A model generated the notes under the pieces. It was not told where the DNA came from and ran no database searches. It saw nothing but the letters and a program-made list of their open reading frames with translations. Of a stretch of DNA of 35,704 nt, positions 16,160-23,987 are shown piece by piece (position 1 is the first letter of the stretch; the number at the start of each line of letters is the position of its first letter). This DNA comes from Bacteroidota bacterium (GTDB taxonomy: Bacteria; Bacteroidota; Bacteroidia; NS11-12g; UBA955): NCBI GenBank assembly GCA_018333525.1, contig JAGXTF010000108.1, positions 1 through 35,704 of the forward strand, written 5' to 3'. Made by a program: the position numbers and the translations under genes.

Positions 16160-16612
16160 TTAATCTTTCAAAGGATAACCTTTATCAATCCAATCTACTT
16201 TAATATTATTTTCAAGATTTAAAAGTTTATGATTGACGAATTTCATTTGGTTTAACAACTGAAAAGCAGGCCTGATATTCGGGCAATCCTTGAATGGACA
16301 ACAACCACAATAAATTACAATATTTGCATTTTTATTCAGTGGGTTTAACATTTTTTGCAGGTTGATTATATTATTAGTGTCTTGTCCTTCGCCAATGTGA
16401 ATGGAATGTTTTATTTCAGCCGCAGGCCCCATATCAAATATGTAAATATCCTGTGTGTCTCCATTAGAAATCTTCTTTGCCAATTCAGCCGGCTGCATGA
16501 GTTGTTTTGAGGTCCATGGCTCTTGATTTTCTGGCGTTGCGAATTGCATTGCCATTAACAAAAACACAATAACACCCAGCACAGAAAATGCGAATTTTGT
16601 ATTTGTAGTCAT
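16160..16612 (-). CDS. Membrane-anchored rhodanese-like protein
   Basis: The start is set at the ATG at 16612 (150 residues), one base after the upstream stop; the longer frame to 16648 overlaps the previous gene and lacks signal features at its start. A hydrophobic segment at 8-24 is a signal or anchor, putting the domain in the periplasm. The rest resembles a rhodanese fold: WTSKQLMQPAELAKKI, DIYIFDMGPAAEIKHSIHIG, then NIVIYCGCCPFKDCPN. The active-site loop is unusual, with four cysteines (102, 104, 105, 110) where rhodaneses have one Cys in a six-residue loop. It probably transfers or binds sulfane sulfur; an alternative is that the extra cysteines bind a metal. Confidence 0.75.
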   Translation of the reverse strand: MTTNTKFAFSVLGVIVFLLMAMQFATPENQEPWTSKQLMQPAELAKKISNGDTQDIYIFDMGPAAEIKHSIHIGEGQDTNNIINLQKMLNPLNKNANIVIYCGCCPFKDCPNIRPAFQLLNQMKFVNHKLLNLENNIKVDWIDKGYPLKD

Positions 16613-16613
16613 A

Positions 16614-17780
16614 TTATCTGAAATGTTTATAGAACCAATACTTTTCAAACCAAATTTTAACCCAATGCCACAAAAAACCAGGAGATTTCATTTTGACTTC
16701 AGGCGCCGGGAATGCATAGAAATTCCCCCCTGCATATCCCGCTTTTCCATCCCCCAATTCAAGAAAACACTGGCCTTCACCATTGAAAGTTTTATCTGGT
16801 TTCTCTCCTGAAATCTTTTTTGATATGTTTTGTGCAACAGTTATTGCCTGTTTATGCGCAAATACACCTGCTTTTGGCAGTGGTTTGCCAACATGCAATG
16901 GAATAAATGTGTTATCTCCAATAGCATAAACATTTTGGAAGTTTGTTTCCATAGTACTTCCGTTGACTTCTATCCAACCTGATTTTCCAATCAATGCGGT
17001 TTCACTAATTACCGAGGGACACGAATGTTTTGGTGTATATGCCAGGAGATCATATTCAAAAGTGCTTCCATTGCTGAATGTCAGGGTCCTTTCGGTCGCT
17101 GACATCAATTGATGGTCCGAATGGTACTGAATTCCTTTCATGCCCATTATTTGCCTTACACCATCGGACAATTGTTTCCCGGCTACCGGCAATGGTCCTG
17201 ATTCCGGAGAATAAAGAGAAATTTCCGTTTTTTCGCGGAGCTTTTCTTTACGAATAAAAGCTTCAACGAGCATAGCTGCTTCATAAGGAGCTGCAGGGCA
17301 TTTAAAGGGAAGAGAAGGAACTAAAATTGCAATTTTTCCACCTTTAAAATTGCGAATTGCATCATGGAAATTCGAGGCTCCTTCCAGCGAATAAAAATCA
17401 TGCCCCCAAAGATTAAGTTCACACTCAGGTGCCTGATTTACTCCAAGGGAAACGATCATATAACTACCCTGGTATGTTTTGCCATTCGTGGTGACAGAGA
17501 TATTCGCAGGGTCAATTTTTTCAATGTTACCGGTTACCAATTCAATTCCATGGCCAGCAAGTTTGGACGTTTTTCGATAAATCTGTTTGGGTTTTCTCTT
17601 ACCTACCATCAACCACAGTAAGGATGGTGCAAATACATTATTTTCCTCTTTTTCAAACAGTATGATTTTTACTGGTCTGGACCCGTGTTTCTTTCCAAAT
17701 TTTTTGCTCAGTTCATGTGCCGCAGCAATCCCACCGGTTCCGGCACCCAATATCAAAATAGTTTCTTCTGTGTTATTCAT
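16614..17780 (-). CDS. Sulfide:quinone oxidoreductase-like FAD protein
   Basis: The 388-residue protein begins with a dinucleotide fold (ILILGAGTGGIAAAHEL, GxGxxG at 12-17) and carries the second FAD motif NVYAIGDNTFIP at 283-294, as in the SQR/FCSD branch of the disulfide-reductase-like flavoproteins. C161 in LPFKCPAAPYEAAM and C338 in GEGQCFLEL are good candidates for the two redox cysteines that SQR uses to carry a sulfur chain; C120 and C254 are additional. The C-terminus has an amphipathic Trp/Phe-rich stretch (FLWHWVKIWFEKYWFYKHF) suited to membrane docking. It would oxidise sulfide to sulfane sulfur and reduce quinone. Two bases separate it from the ArsR gene upstream. Confidence 0.85.
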   Translation of the reverse strand: MNNTEETILILGAGTGGIAAAHELSKKFGKKHGSRPVKIILFEKEENNVFAPSLLWLMVGKRKPKQIYRKTSKLAGHGIELVTGNIEKIDPANISVTTNGKTYQGSYMIVSLGVNQAPECELNLWGHDFYSLEGASNFHDAIRNFKGGKIAILVPSLPFKCPAAPYEAAMLVEAFIRKEKLREKTEISLYSPESGPLPVAGKQLSDGVRQIMGMKGIQYHSDHQLMSATERTLTFSNGSTFEYDLLAYTPKHSCPSVISETALIGKSGWIEVNGSTMETNFQNVYAIGDNTFIPLHVGKPLPKAGVFAHKQAITVAQNISKKISGEKPDKTFNGEGQCFLELGDGKAGYAGGNFYAFPAPEVKMKSPGFLWHWVKIWFEKYWFYKHFR

Positions 17781-17782
17781 TC

Positions 17783-18118
17783 TTAAAACTGTTCAAGCAA
17801 GTCCTTCTGCTTCTTTAATCCATCTATAAGAACCTCGCGCATGAGAATGCAGGCTTCTGCAACTTTCTTTGATGACAGAGAGTAATAATTGCACTGTCCG
17901 TCTTTTCGCACCTGGAGGATCCCTTTTGACGTCATCACCGAAAGATGTTGGGATAGATTTGACTTTAAGCCACCGGTAATTTTCAAAATATCGCTAAAAC
18001 ACAGTTCTTTATCCTGCAGTATATCAATAACTTCAATGCGTAATGGGTTTCCAAGGGCTTTGCAAACATCTGCCTGAACCGCAAAAATTTTCTTGGAATT
18101 TGAAACCTTATTGTTCAT
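17783..18118 (-). CDS. ArsR-family repressor, possible sulfide/persulfide sensor
   Basis: The 111-residue product is a winged-helix regulator: CKALGNPLRIEVIDIL, the recognition region GGLKSNLSQHLSVMTSKGILQV, and a wing VRKDGQCNYYSL. The usual ArsR/SmtB metal motif ELCVCDL reads ELCFSD, so that site is incomplete. Cysteines lie at 19, 40, 76 and 90. C40 (helix 2) and C90 (near helix 5) occupy roughly the places of the dithiol pair of SqrR and BigR, which respond to sulfane sulfur, although the second is closer to the first than in those proteins. It heads the SQR-rhodanese-DsrE operon and sits behind a palindrome overlapping its own promoter, so autorepression relieved by sulfide species is likely. 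Confidence 0.85.
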   Translation of the reverse strand: MNNKVSNSKKIFAVQADVCKALGNPLRIEVIDILQDKELCFSDILKITGGLKSNLSQHLSVMTSKGILQVRKDGQCNYYSLSSKKVAEACILMREVLIDGLKKQKDLLEQF

Positions 18119-18157
18119 TAGTTCACAAAACTATGAACTATTAAATCATTAAACAAA
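18119..18157 (-). promoter_or_regulatory. Promoter with overlapping palindromic operator for the ArsR-SQR operon
   Basis: On the minus strand a TTTG (18154-18157) stands 20 bases before TAGTTTTG (18126-18133), a perfect match to the Bacteroidota -33/-7 pattern. The -7 box is exactly the 8-base centre of a perfect inverted repeat, TAGTTCA (18119-18125) and TGAACTA (18134-18140). The ATG at 18118 follows at once, so the transcript would have little or no leader and a bound repressor would cover the promoter. Confidence 0.7.
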
Positions 18158-18319
18158 TTTATCTTACAAACCTGTACTAAATTGTAAAGTAACCGTGGAG
18201 AATCTGAAGACAGCGATAAATATGTAACAATCACATGTCGGGAACCGGGCATCGTTTTGGTTCTTTTTAAATTAATAAATTCAACTTTAAAAAATATTTC
18301 ATTTTCACATTTTGTTGAG

Positions 18320-19003
18320 TTACAATAATTCAACTCTATATCGTTGTAATTCCCATATTTCTCCGGACTTTAAATAATCAATTCGAACAATTCCAATACC
18401 ATGTACAAAGTAGTTAAATGTGGGTTGATTGAAGAAAAAATAACTGTGTGGAGAGTAGTATTTAATCACATTATTATATTTAACATTACCCACTAATAAC
18501 TCAGCCAAAATTGAATCAATTCGCTCATCTTCATTGAAGTCAGAATTTCTGTGTATAAGCCCTTTTTGAAATGGATAAATTAAAATATCAGTGAGAAGAC
18601 CAGATGAACTCTCCCTTGCAATTATTGTTGCGTTCTCGGATGCATCAGTTGGTGTTGTAGACAATAATATTAAAGCAATACTGGTGCTTCGTTGTGAATA
18701 TTTGGTATTAAGTCCATTATACTGAGAAATAAATTCATGTTTAATATAAGTGGGTTTTCTTTCATTTGAACCAATATTCGTGGTGATTTCATCATTTTTT
18801 ATAACCCTAATGCTGTCTTCTTCAAATCCACCAACTTCTTTATAAATCCAATAGGATCCTGTGTCGAAAAGCATGACATCTTTGAAATCACTTGGTAGGA
18901 ATATGTGTTCAGGTTTATTCTTGCACCCGGAAAAAACAAATAACGCAATTCCAATAATCATTAGAATATGATGTTGAAATTTAAAATTATAGCCTTTCGT
19001 CAT
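18320..19003 (-). CDS. Lipoprotein of unknown function
   Basis: The start is taken as the ATG at 19003 (227 residues); a GTG at 19015 is also in frame. The signal peptide ends in a lipobox FSGC followed by KNK. The mature part contains FKDVMLFDTGSYWIYKE, a pattern seen in Bacteroidota lipoproteins of unknown function, and an aromatic C-terminus (FFFNQPTFNYFVHGIGIVRIDYL, then GEIWELQRY). No catalytic motif is visible. A degenerate copy of its last 54 codons lies at 22410-22580 on the other side of the adjacent T9SS gene, in the same orientation. It is probably transcribed alone from the -7 box at 19017-19024. Confidence 0.72.
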   Translation of the reverse strand: MTKGYNFKFQHHILMIIGIALFVFSGCKNKPEHIFLPSDFKDVMLFDTGSYWIYKEVGGFEEDSIRVIKNDEITTNIGSNERKPTYIKHEFISQYNGLNTKYSQRSTSIALILLSTTPTDASENATIIARESSSGLLTDILIYPFQKGLIHRNSDFNEDERIDSILAELLVGNVKYNNVIKYYSPHSYFFFNQPTFNYFVHGIGIVRIDYLKSGEIWELQRYRVELL

Positions 19004-19016
19004 TTTTTGGGTCACT

Positions 19017-19024
19017 CAAATGTA
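19017..19024 (-). promoter_or_regulatory. Possible -7 box of the lipoprotein gene
   Basis: Minus-strand TACATTTG fits TAnnTTTG and lies 13 bases before the ATG at 19003. No clear TTTG is found 19-21 bases upstream, so support is partial. Confidence 0.3.
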
Positions 19025-19097
19025 TTGAAAAAAACGATAAAATTGTCACCCAGGACTAACGACAAAATGTGTAAGGTTTTTTCAGGACGAGACAGTA

Positions 19098-22000
19098 TTA
19101 CAGGTCCGTTCTTATGAGCTTCACCGTGGTGATCCCGCTATTGGTGACCGCAACTAAATAATAAATACCTGCCGGTAATTGGGTCACATTTATATTTCCT
19201 GCCATTCCGGGATTATCCATCCGATACACTTCGCTGCCACCGATATTTATTAAACTAATTCTCGAAACAAAAATACCTGATTGGAAATAAATCATCCCAT
19301 TGCCCGGATTTGGGTAGATGGTAAGGACATTATGCGAAATTAATTTCGGTACATAAAGATTTGCAAACAGCACACATGTGGAAGTATCTTTACACATATT
19401 CTTCATTACAACCACCGAATAATTTCCGTTGTTCTGCGGTGTAAAATAGCGGCTATTCTGATTCGGTATGGTTTTATTCGCGCTGTCACAATCAAGCCAT
19501 ATATAAGCTGCACTATCCTCTAAAGCAAAGAGAAAAGTATCTTTAACAATTATGTCTGTTGCTACATCATCAATAACAAGTTTCAGTTGTACCAAACTAT
19601 CACACCCGTAAACGGTAGTAAAATGATGATCGTAGGTACCGGATTTTGAATATATATTTCCTGCATAATTAAAACTTCTGCAAGCCCGGTGGTCCAGACT
19701 TCCGGACCAGTCCTTATGAACTTTTATGTGCAACGTAAAACTACTATCACAACCGTATTGATTACTGTATCTGCCCACCACCGCAGTATCGTTTGCATAA
19801 ATCTGCCCACCGTAGACCATCTGACCGCAGGCATCCACACTGGCGCTGGAGTCCTTTGGCACTGCCATTGTTACTTCCACCGTATCAGAATACACCGGGT
19901 TATCCGTAAGGCATTCATCCGTTGAAACCAATTGACAGACATAGCGATTATTTGCCTGTATCGCGCTATCTTTAAAAATGTGACCGGTTTTACCGAGGAA
20001 TGTATCATTGCGGATCCAGTTGAATTCAGGAGTACTTCCTCCATTTATTGCCTGAGCCTGTAAAGTAAATGGCTTACCCTGGCAAATAATGTTGTCCGAA
20101 TCGGATGTGGTAATGTCCACCATCGGAGTGAGCCATACTTTAACTGCAAAACGAATTACGTTGGAATTAGCCGTCGTTTTCGTAATACAAGCGGCATTTG
20201 AGGTCATTGTGCATGATATGCTATCTCCATCTTTTATGCTATCTAATTCAAGCACTCCGGCACTATTTCCAACGCCTGAAGCGATGACCTTGTTATTGAG
20301 CTTCCATTGATATTTTGCGGTACCGGGAAATTTTACCGAAGATCCGAATTTTACAATTGTTCCTTTGCAAATTACGGCATCTGTATCACTACAGTTTATT
20401 GTTATTTCAGGTGTTCCCCACGCTATGGTATTGACTACTGCCGACCTGCATTCACCAGGCGCCGCACAAACACCAGCACCATAAACAAAATAGGTGGTTT
20501 TTTGTGATGGATACACATTAAAAGCCACGCCTGTGGTTGAATCGATTATACGTCCTGTGCATGAGTCCTGCCTCAGGTACCATCGCTCGGCCCCTACCAG
20601 ATTGCCTGTAATCTGCAAAGTGGTTTTTTCACCAACACAAACAGTACCCGGTTGCCATTTGGCAGTTGTTATGAAAGATTTCTGATTTAGACTCAATAAA
20701 AAACACGGTCCCTTAGCTGGATCTAATTTTGTTGAATCAGGCCCGGGATCAAAATCCATGGTATTTTCAAATGTTCCATTGATCAGCACATCGTTAGAAT
20801 TTGAGATCAGAATACGACCCGCCTGTTCAGTACCACTCCCTCCAAAAGTCACGTCCCACTTAAGTTTTCCTGTTGTATCATATTTTGCAGCAAATATATT
20901 TCTAGTCCCGGTAACAAAGGGGGCTGTAACAAAATCAGAGTAAGATGAAAGACTGGTGTAAACGGTATCCATAAACGAGGCTGAAACATAAATCCCATCA
21001 CAATCGTCGCGAGTAATAAATATCTGCTGATCAAAATAGGCGGAGGTTTTGATTTGATTTGCTCTTATGAAGTCTCCCGATGTGGTTAACTGTAAAAGAT
21101 AATAGTCACCTCGCATGACTATACTTTTGTAGTCACTTAGATTATACGTTCCGGAACCAGGATCAAAGTCGACGGTACCCTGAAAGCTGCCCGATGAATA
21201 AAGACGGCCTCTGTCACAGATCAGATCTGTGCTCACTTCCGCTCCCGCCCCACCAATTTGCCTTACCCAGATAAATTTTCCGTTGATATCCAATTTAAGA
21301 ATGTAAATATCAAATGCTCCATTTGCTGTATACTTTACCATCGAAGTGTCAGGATCAAAATCCATCTCCGCGCTCCAGTCTCCCATGATATATAAATTGG
21401 CGGAATCGTCAAGTTCCATTCGTTTTGCCAACGAATAATAAGCCAAATTGGTCGATCCAAACTTTTTTGCCCATAAAAGCTTGCACGACGGATCATACTT
21501 TGCCACGAAATAGTTATTCTTTGTTGTATAGCCATATAAATTATACACTCCGCTTCCAGGGTCCACATCGGTTGAATCATTGAGAGTGCCCAATGCATAA
21601 ATATTATTATTCTTATCCAGCTTAAACAAGACACCAGTAGTGGTAATTTTCGAACTTATCTGCCCTGCCCATTTAAAATTAAATGCAGAATCCAGCTTTA
21701 TGATAAAAACATCCATGGCGCCTTTAGCTTTTAACAAGTATTGACCCGGTCCGGGATCCGCGTCCATGGTATTGTTGAAAGAACCACGAAGTATATAATT
21801 GCCGCTATCATCCTGGGTTTGAAATCCTCCGTTTACCTTACTACCAGAACTGCCAAACTGAACAAACTTTCCAGCCTGGTAATTTGCGTCGAGCAGTTGA
21901 ACAATCATGTCCGTATTGCCCTTGGCCGTGCGGTTCAAAACACCGGTATCAGGCTGGAAATCAACGGTCCCCGAAAAAGTGCCATGCATGATTACCTGGC

Positions 22001-22133
22001 CATTTCGCCCGCTCGAGAATATAATATTTGGTGAGGCGCCTGATCCGGCTTGATATACCGCATTGAAAATCTGAGCATTAGCCGATGATATAAAATAAGT
22101 TACAAAAACGAAACAACCAAAAAGCCTTAACAT
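19098..22133 (-). CDS. Large T9SS-exported protein with seven propeller-like repeats and Ig-like domains
   Basis: The 1011-residue product has a signal peptide (about 1-20, ending ANA). Residues 48-490 contain seven repeats whose shared core is G[ST]F-x-x-T-x-DFDPG followed some 25 residues later by a D-x-[FY]-[IV]-x-K-[LY]-D strand and a W-x-x-x-[FI]-G end. The cores begin at about 51, 117, 182, 251, 315, 385 and 453, a period of 64-70, so a single seven-bladed beta-propeller of the SBBP-repeat kind is likely. The D-rich turns may bind calcium. Residues 490-930 are Cys-containing Ig-like domains. The C-terminus has LTIYPNPGNG and LPAGIYYLVAV, a T9SS type A domain. Surface adhesion or binding is plausible but unproven. 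Confidence 0.82.
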   Translation of the reverse strand: MLRLFGCFVFVTYFISSANAQIFNAVYQAGSGASPNIIFSSGRNGQVIMHGTFSGTVDFQPDTGVLNRTAKGNTDMIVQLLDANYQAGKFVQFGSSGSKVNGGFQTQDDSGNYILRGSFNNTMDADPGPGQYLLKAKGAMDVFIIKLDSAFNFKWAGQISSKITTTGVLFKLDKNNNIYALGTLNDSTDVDPGSGVYNLYGYTTKNNYFVAKYDPSCKLLWAKKFGSTNLAYYSLAKRMELDDSANLYIMGDWSAEMDFDPDTSMVKYTANGAFDIYILKLDINGKFIWVRQIGGAGAEVSTDLICDRGRLYSSGSFQGTVDFDPGSGTYNLSDYKSIVMRGDYYLLQLTTSGDFIRANQIKTSAYFDQQIFITRDDCDGIYVSASFMDTVYTSLSSYSDFVTAPFVTGTRNIFAAKYDTTGKLKWDVTFGGSGTEQAGRILISNSNDVLINGTFENTMDFDPGPDSTKLDPAKGPCFLLSLNQKSFITTAKWQPGTVCVGEKTTLQITGNLVGAERWYLRQDSCTGRIIDSTTGVAFNVYPSQKTTYFVYGAGVCAAPGECRSAVVNTIAWGTPEITINCSDTDAVICKGTIVKFGSSVKFPGTAKYQWKLNNKVIASGVGNSAGVLELDSIKDGDSISCTMTSNAACITKTTANSNVIRFAVKVWLTPMVDITTSDSDNIICQGKPFTLQAQAINGGSTPEFNWIRNDTFLGKTGHIFKDSAIQANNRYVCQLVSTDECLTDNPVYSDTVEVTMAVPKDSSASVDACGQMVYGGQIYANDTAVVGRYSNQYGCDSSFTLHIKVHKDWSGSLDHRACRSFNYAGNIYSKSGTYDHHFTTVYGCDSLVQLKLVIDDVATDIIVKDTFLFALEDSAAYIWLDCDSANKTIPNQNSRYFTPQNNGNYSVVVMKNMCKDTSTCVLFANLYVPKLISHNVLTIYPNPGNGMIYFQSGIFVSRISLINIGGSEVYRMDNPGMAGNINVTQLPAGIYYLVAVTNSGITTVKLIRTDL

Positions 22134-22137
22134 ATAA

Positions 22138-22145
22138 CAAAGGTA
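22138..22145 (-). promoter_or_regulatory. Possible -7 box of the seven-repeat T9SS gene
   Basis: Minus-strand TACCTTTG fits TAnnTTTG and ends four bases before the ATG at 22133. A good -33 TTTG is not visible at the usual distance. Confidence 0.28.
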
Positions 22146-22409
22146 AGGTGTGGCATTAAAATAATCCAGTCTTCAGACTGTCCCCAATAGCACATTCGAT
22201 GGGTGCCTCCAGGCGATTATCGGGCTTGCAACTTCACTTAAATGAAATTACCTCCGAATATGAACCTCAATGGAATGAATCCATTTCAGAATTTTAGTTT
22301 CGAATTCCATATTATTTACCTTTTTGTTTAGAAAAATATTCAATTTTAGGCTAATATTTTTTTTATATTTAGGTAAGTTCTAATATTTCTATTTTTATAT
22401 TCTGCAAAT
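22146..22409. other. Non-coding spacer with a short palindrome
   Basis: No gene is visible. CAGTCT (22167-22172) and AGACTG (22175-22180) form a tight inverted repeat about 35 bases upstream of the T9SS gene start, a possible operator. The part near 22310-22400 is a run of A/T. Confidence 0.4.
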
Positions 22410-22580
22410 TTACAATAATTCAACTTGATATCGTTGCAATTCCCATATTTCCCCATACTTTAAATAATCAATTCGAACTATTCCTATACCATGAACAAAA
22501 TAGTTATATGTTGGTTGATTAAAGAAGAAATAACCGTAGGGGATGAAATATTTTATCACATTGTTATATTTGTAATACTG
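22410..22580 (-). pseudogene. Degenerate copy of the 3' end of the lipoprotein gene at 18320
   Basis: Read on the minus strand, this stretch encodes 56 codons before a TAA. The last 54 align without gaps to the C-terminus of the lipoprotein at 18320-19003, with 46 identical residues by my count (shared FFFNQPT, NYFVHGIGIVRIDYLK and GEIWELQRY). There is an in-frame TGA right before the first codon and no start codon or signal peptide, and the similarity stops there. It is therefore a remnant of a duplicated gene, or the target half of a direct-repeat recombination. The two copies are 4,090 bases apart and enclose the seven-repeat T9SS gene. Confidence 0.8.
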
Positions 22581-22612
22581 TCATCCATTTTCTTATTTTA
22601 ATATTATATGTT

Positions 22613-22840
22613 TTAGTGTTTTTTTATTTCCGTAAGATCCATTTCGCATGTTGGACATTTTCCTGGTTTATCCGATACGATTTCAGGGTCCATTTCGCAT
22701 TGATAATACGTGCTTCCGGATTTCAATTTGGTTGTGTCCAGACTAAAATTCTGAGTTGTTCCATTGTTTTGGTTTGTGCTGCCATTGCAGGCAACCATGG
22801 TTACTATTGCAAGTACCGCAGCAAAAAATATATTTTTCAT
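22613..22840 (-). CDS. Small lipoprotein with heavy-metal-binding domain
   Basis: The 75-residue product has a lipobox MVAC (C18) and a single heavy-metal-binding (YHS-like) motif: YYQCEMDPEI (C48) followed by GKCPTCEMDL (C62, C65). It is the same type of motif as at the N-terminus of the adaptor at 23988-25250, but with Asp for His (CEMDP against CPMHP) and Glu for Gly. It ends the copper efflux gene row, 40 bases after the second adaptor. It may hand Cu(I) or Ag(I) to the pump, a job done in E. coli by the unrelated CusF. Confidence 0.82.
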   Translation of the reverse strand: MKNIFFAAVLAIVTMVACNGSTNQNNGTTQNFSLDTTKLKSGSTYYQCEMDPEIVSDKPGKCPTCEMDLTEIKKH

Positions 22841-22880
22841 TTTTTCGGTATAAATATTTTATTCAATTATTGTATTTCAA

Positions 22881-23987
22881 TTATTTTGAATGGCTGTGTC
22901 CTTCCATCGGATTGGTTCCTTTATTAAAAACGTACTCACTATTCAGCAGGTATGCACCAGTAACAACAACCACATCACCTGCATTCAAACCGTCCAATAT
23001 TTCTGTGTATCCATTTGATTCAATACCAGTTTGCACCATCCTACTCTTGAATTTATTTTTCCCAAACTGTAACCAAACTGTGGATCCCTTGCCATCTTTG
23101 ATGATCGCATCCGTTGGTAGTGAAAGAATCCATTTCTTTTTCAATAATAGACTTAGATACGCCAGTGAACCAAGTTGTAACTCATTGTTGGGATTCTTAA
23201 TTTCTACGCGAACCAAATTGATTTTGGATGAAGGATTCAGTTCCGGATTTACGAAACCAATATTGCCGTATACTTCTTTACCAGGTAGTGATGGGAAGCT
23301 GATTTTGGCTTCCATAGATGGCCTGATCTCATATATAAAGTCTGAATATACTTGTGCTTCAACCCATACGGTGGAATAATCGGTCAAATGGAGAATATTA
23401 TTTCCTTCCATTACGTAATTTCCCTCTTTTGTATCGATCGAGTAAATAACCCCGGCAACTTTACTCAGAATTTTCACCGTAAAGGGTTCCTTTTTTTCGC
23501 TTTGTATCCGACCAATTTGTTCATTGGTAAGACCATACAAAATGAGTTTGGTTTTTGCGGTTTGAAGAATCTTTTCATAATCGACATCAGGGTTTTTCAG
23601 GGATTTCTTCTTTTCTGTAGCAAGCAGAAGCTCCCTGACTGTCATATTCAAATCCTCGCTATAAATCTCATACAAGGGATCTCCAACAGAAATCAAGTCC
23701 CCGGTAGTTTTAAAATAGAGCCTTTCTATTCTACCCATAACTCTTGAACTAATGCTAACCATCTTGTTTTGATTGGCATTTACTTTTCCCATTAATAAAA
23801 TGTCCTCGCCGAGTTCATGTTTCTTTAATGAATCTGTAGTTATGTTTCCCAATTGAATTTGTTGATCACTCAAGTGAAGCTCACCTGGCGAGAGGGCAGC
23901 CGGATTCGTAGCGCCAATGTTTTTCTTATTTTCCCCACAAGAAATAATTAAAATCATTAAAATAAAATATAGCGTTTGTTTCCGCAT
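22881..23987 (-). CDS. RND efflux periplasmic adaptor, CusB type, second copy
   Basis: The 368-residue lipoprotein (lipobox ISC, C17) is a membrane-fusion protein. It has LSDQQIQLGNITTDSLK and a barrel-sandwich region (ISSRVMGRIERLYFKTTGDLISVGDPLYEIYSEDL), a helical hairpin (LLLATEKKKSL), then FTVKILSKVAGVIYSIDTKEGNYV and a beta-barrel/membrane-proximal end (TDAIIKDGKGSTVWLQ, GLNAGDVVVVTGAYLLNSE). Unlike its neighbour it lacks the heavy-metal-binding domain. Its ATG directly follows the stop of the first adaptor gene (TAAATG). Adaptors link the inner-membrane pump to the TolC-type channel. Two adaptors might form mixed complexes or serve different metal states. The symbol cusB is not assigned because the pair cannot be told apart. 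Confidence 0.88.
   Translation of the reverse strand: MRKQTLYFILMILIISCGENKKNIGATNPAALSPGELHLSDQQIQLGNITTDSLKKHELGEDILLMGKVNANQNKMVSISSRVMGRIERLYFKTTGDLISVGDPLYEIYSEDLNMTVRELLLATEKKKSLKNPDVDYEKILQTAKTKLILYGLTNEQIGRIQSEKKEPFTVKILSKVAGVIYSIDTKEGNYVMEGNNILHLTDYSTVWVEAQVYSDFIYEIRPSMEAKISFPSLPGKEVYGNIGFVNPELNPSSKINLVRVEIKNPNNELQLGSLAYLSLLLKKKWILSLPTDAIIKDGKGSTVWLQFGKNKFKSRMVQTGIESNGYTEILDGLNAGDVVVVTGAYLLNSEYVFNKGTNPMEGHSHSK

Noticed and set aside
16613-16648. Longer start of the rhodanese-like gene at 16648
   Set aside because: It would overlap the flavoprotein gene by 35 bases and put twelve polar residues before the signal anchor; the ATG at 16612 follows the upstream stop by one base.
18118-18333. 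71-residue minus-strand ORF upstream of the ArsR gene
   Set aside because: It spans the promoter and operator region, overlaps the neighbouring lipoprotein end, and shows no signal peptide or motif.
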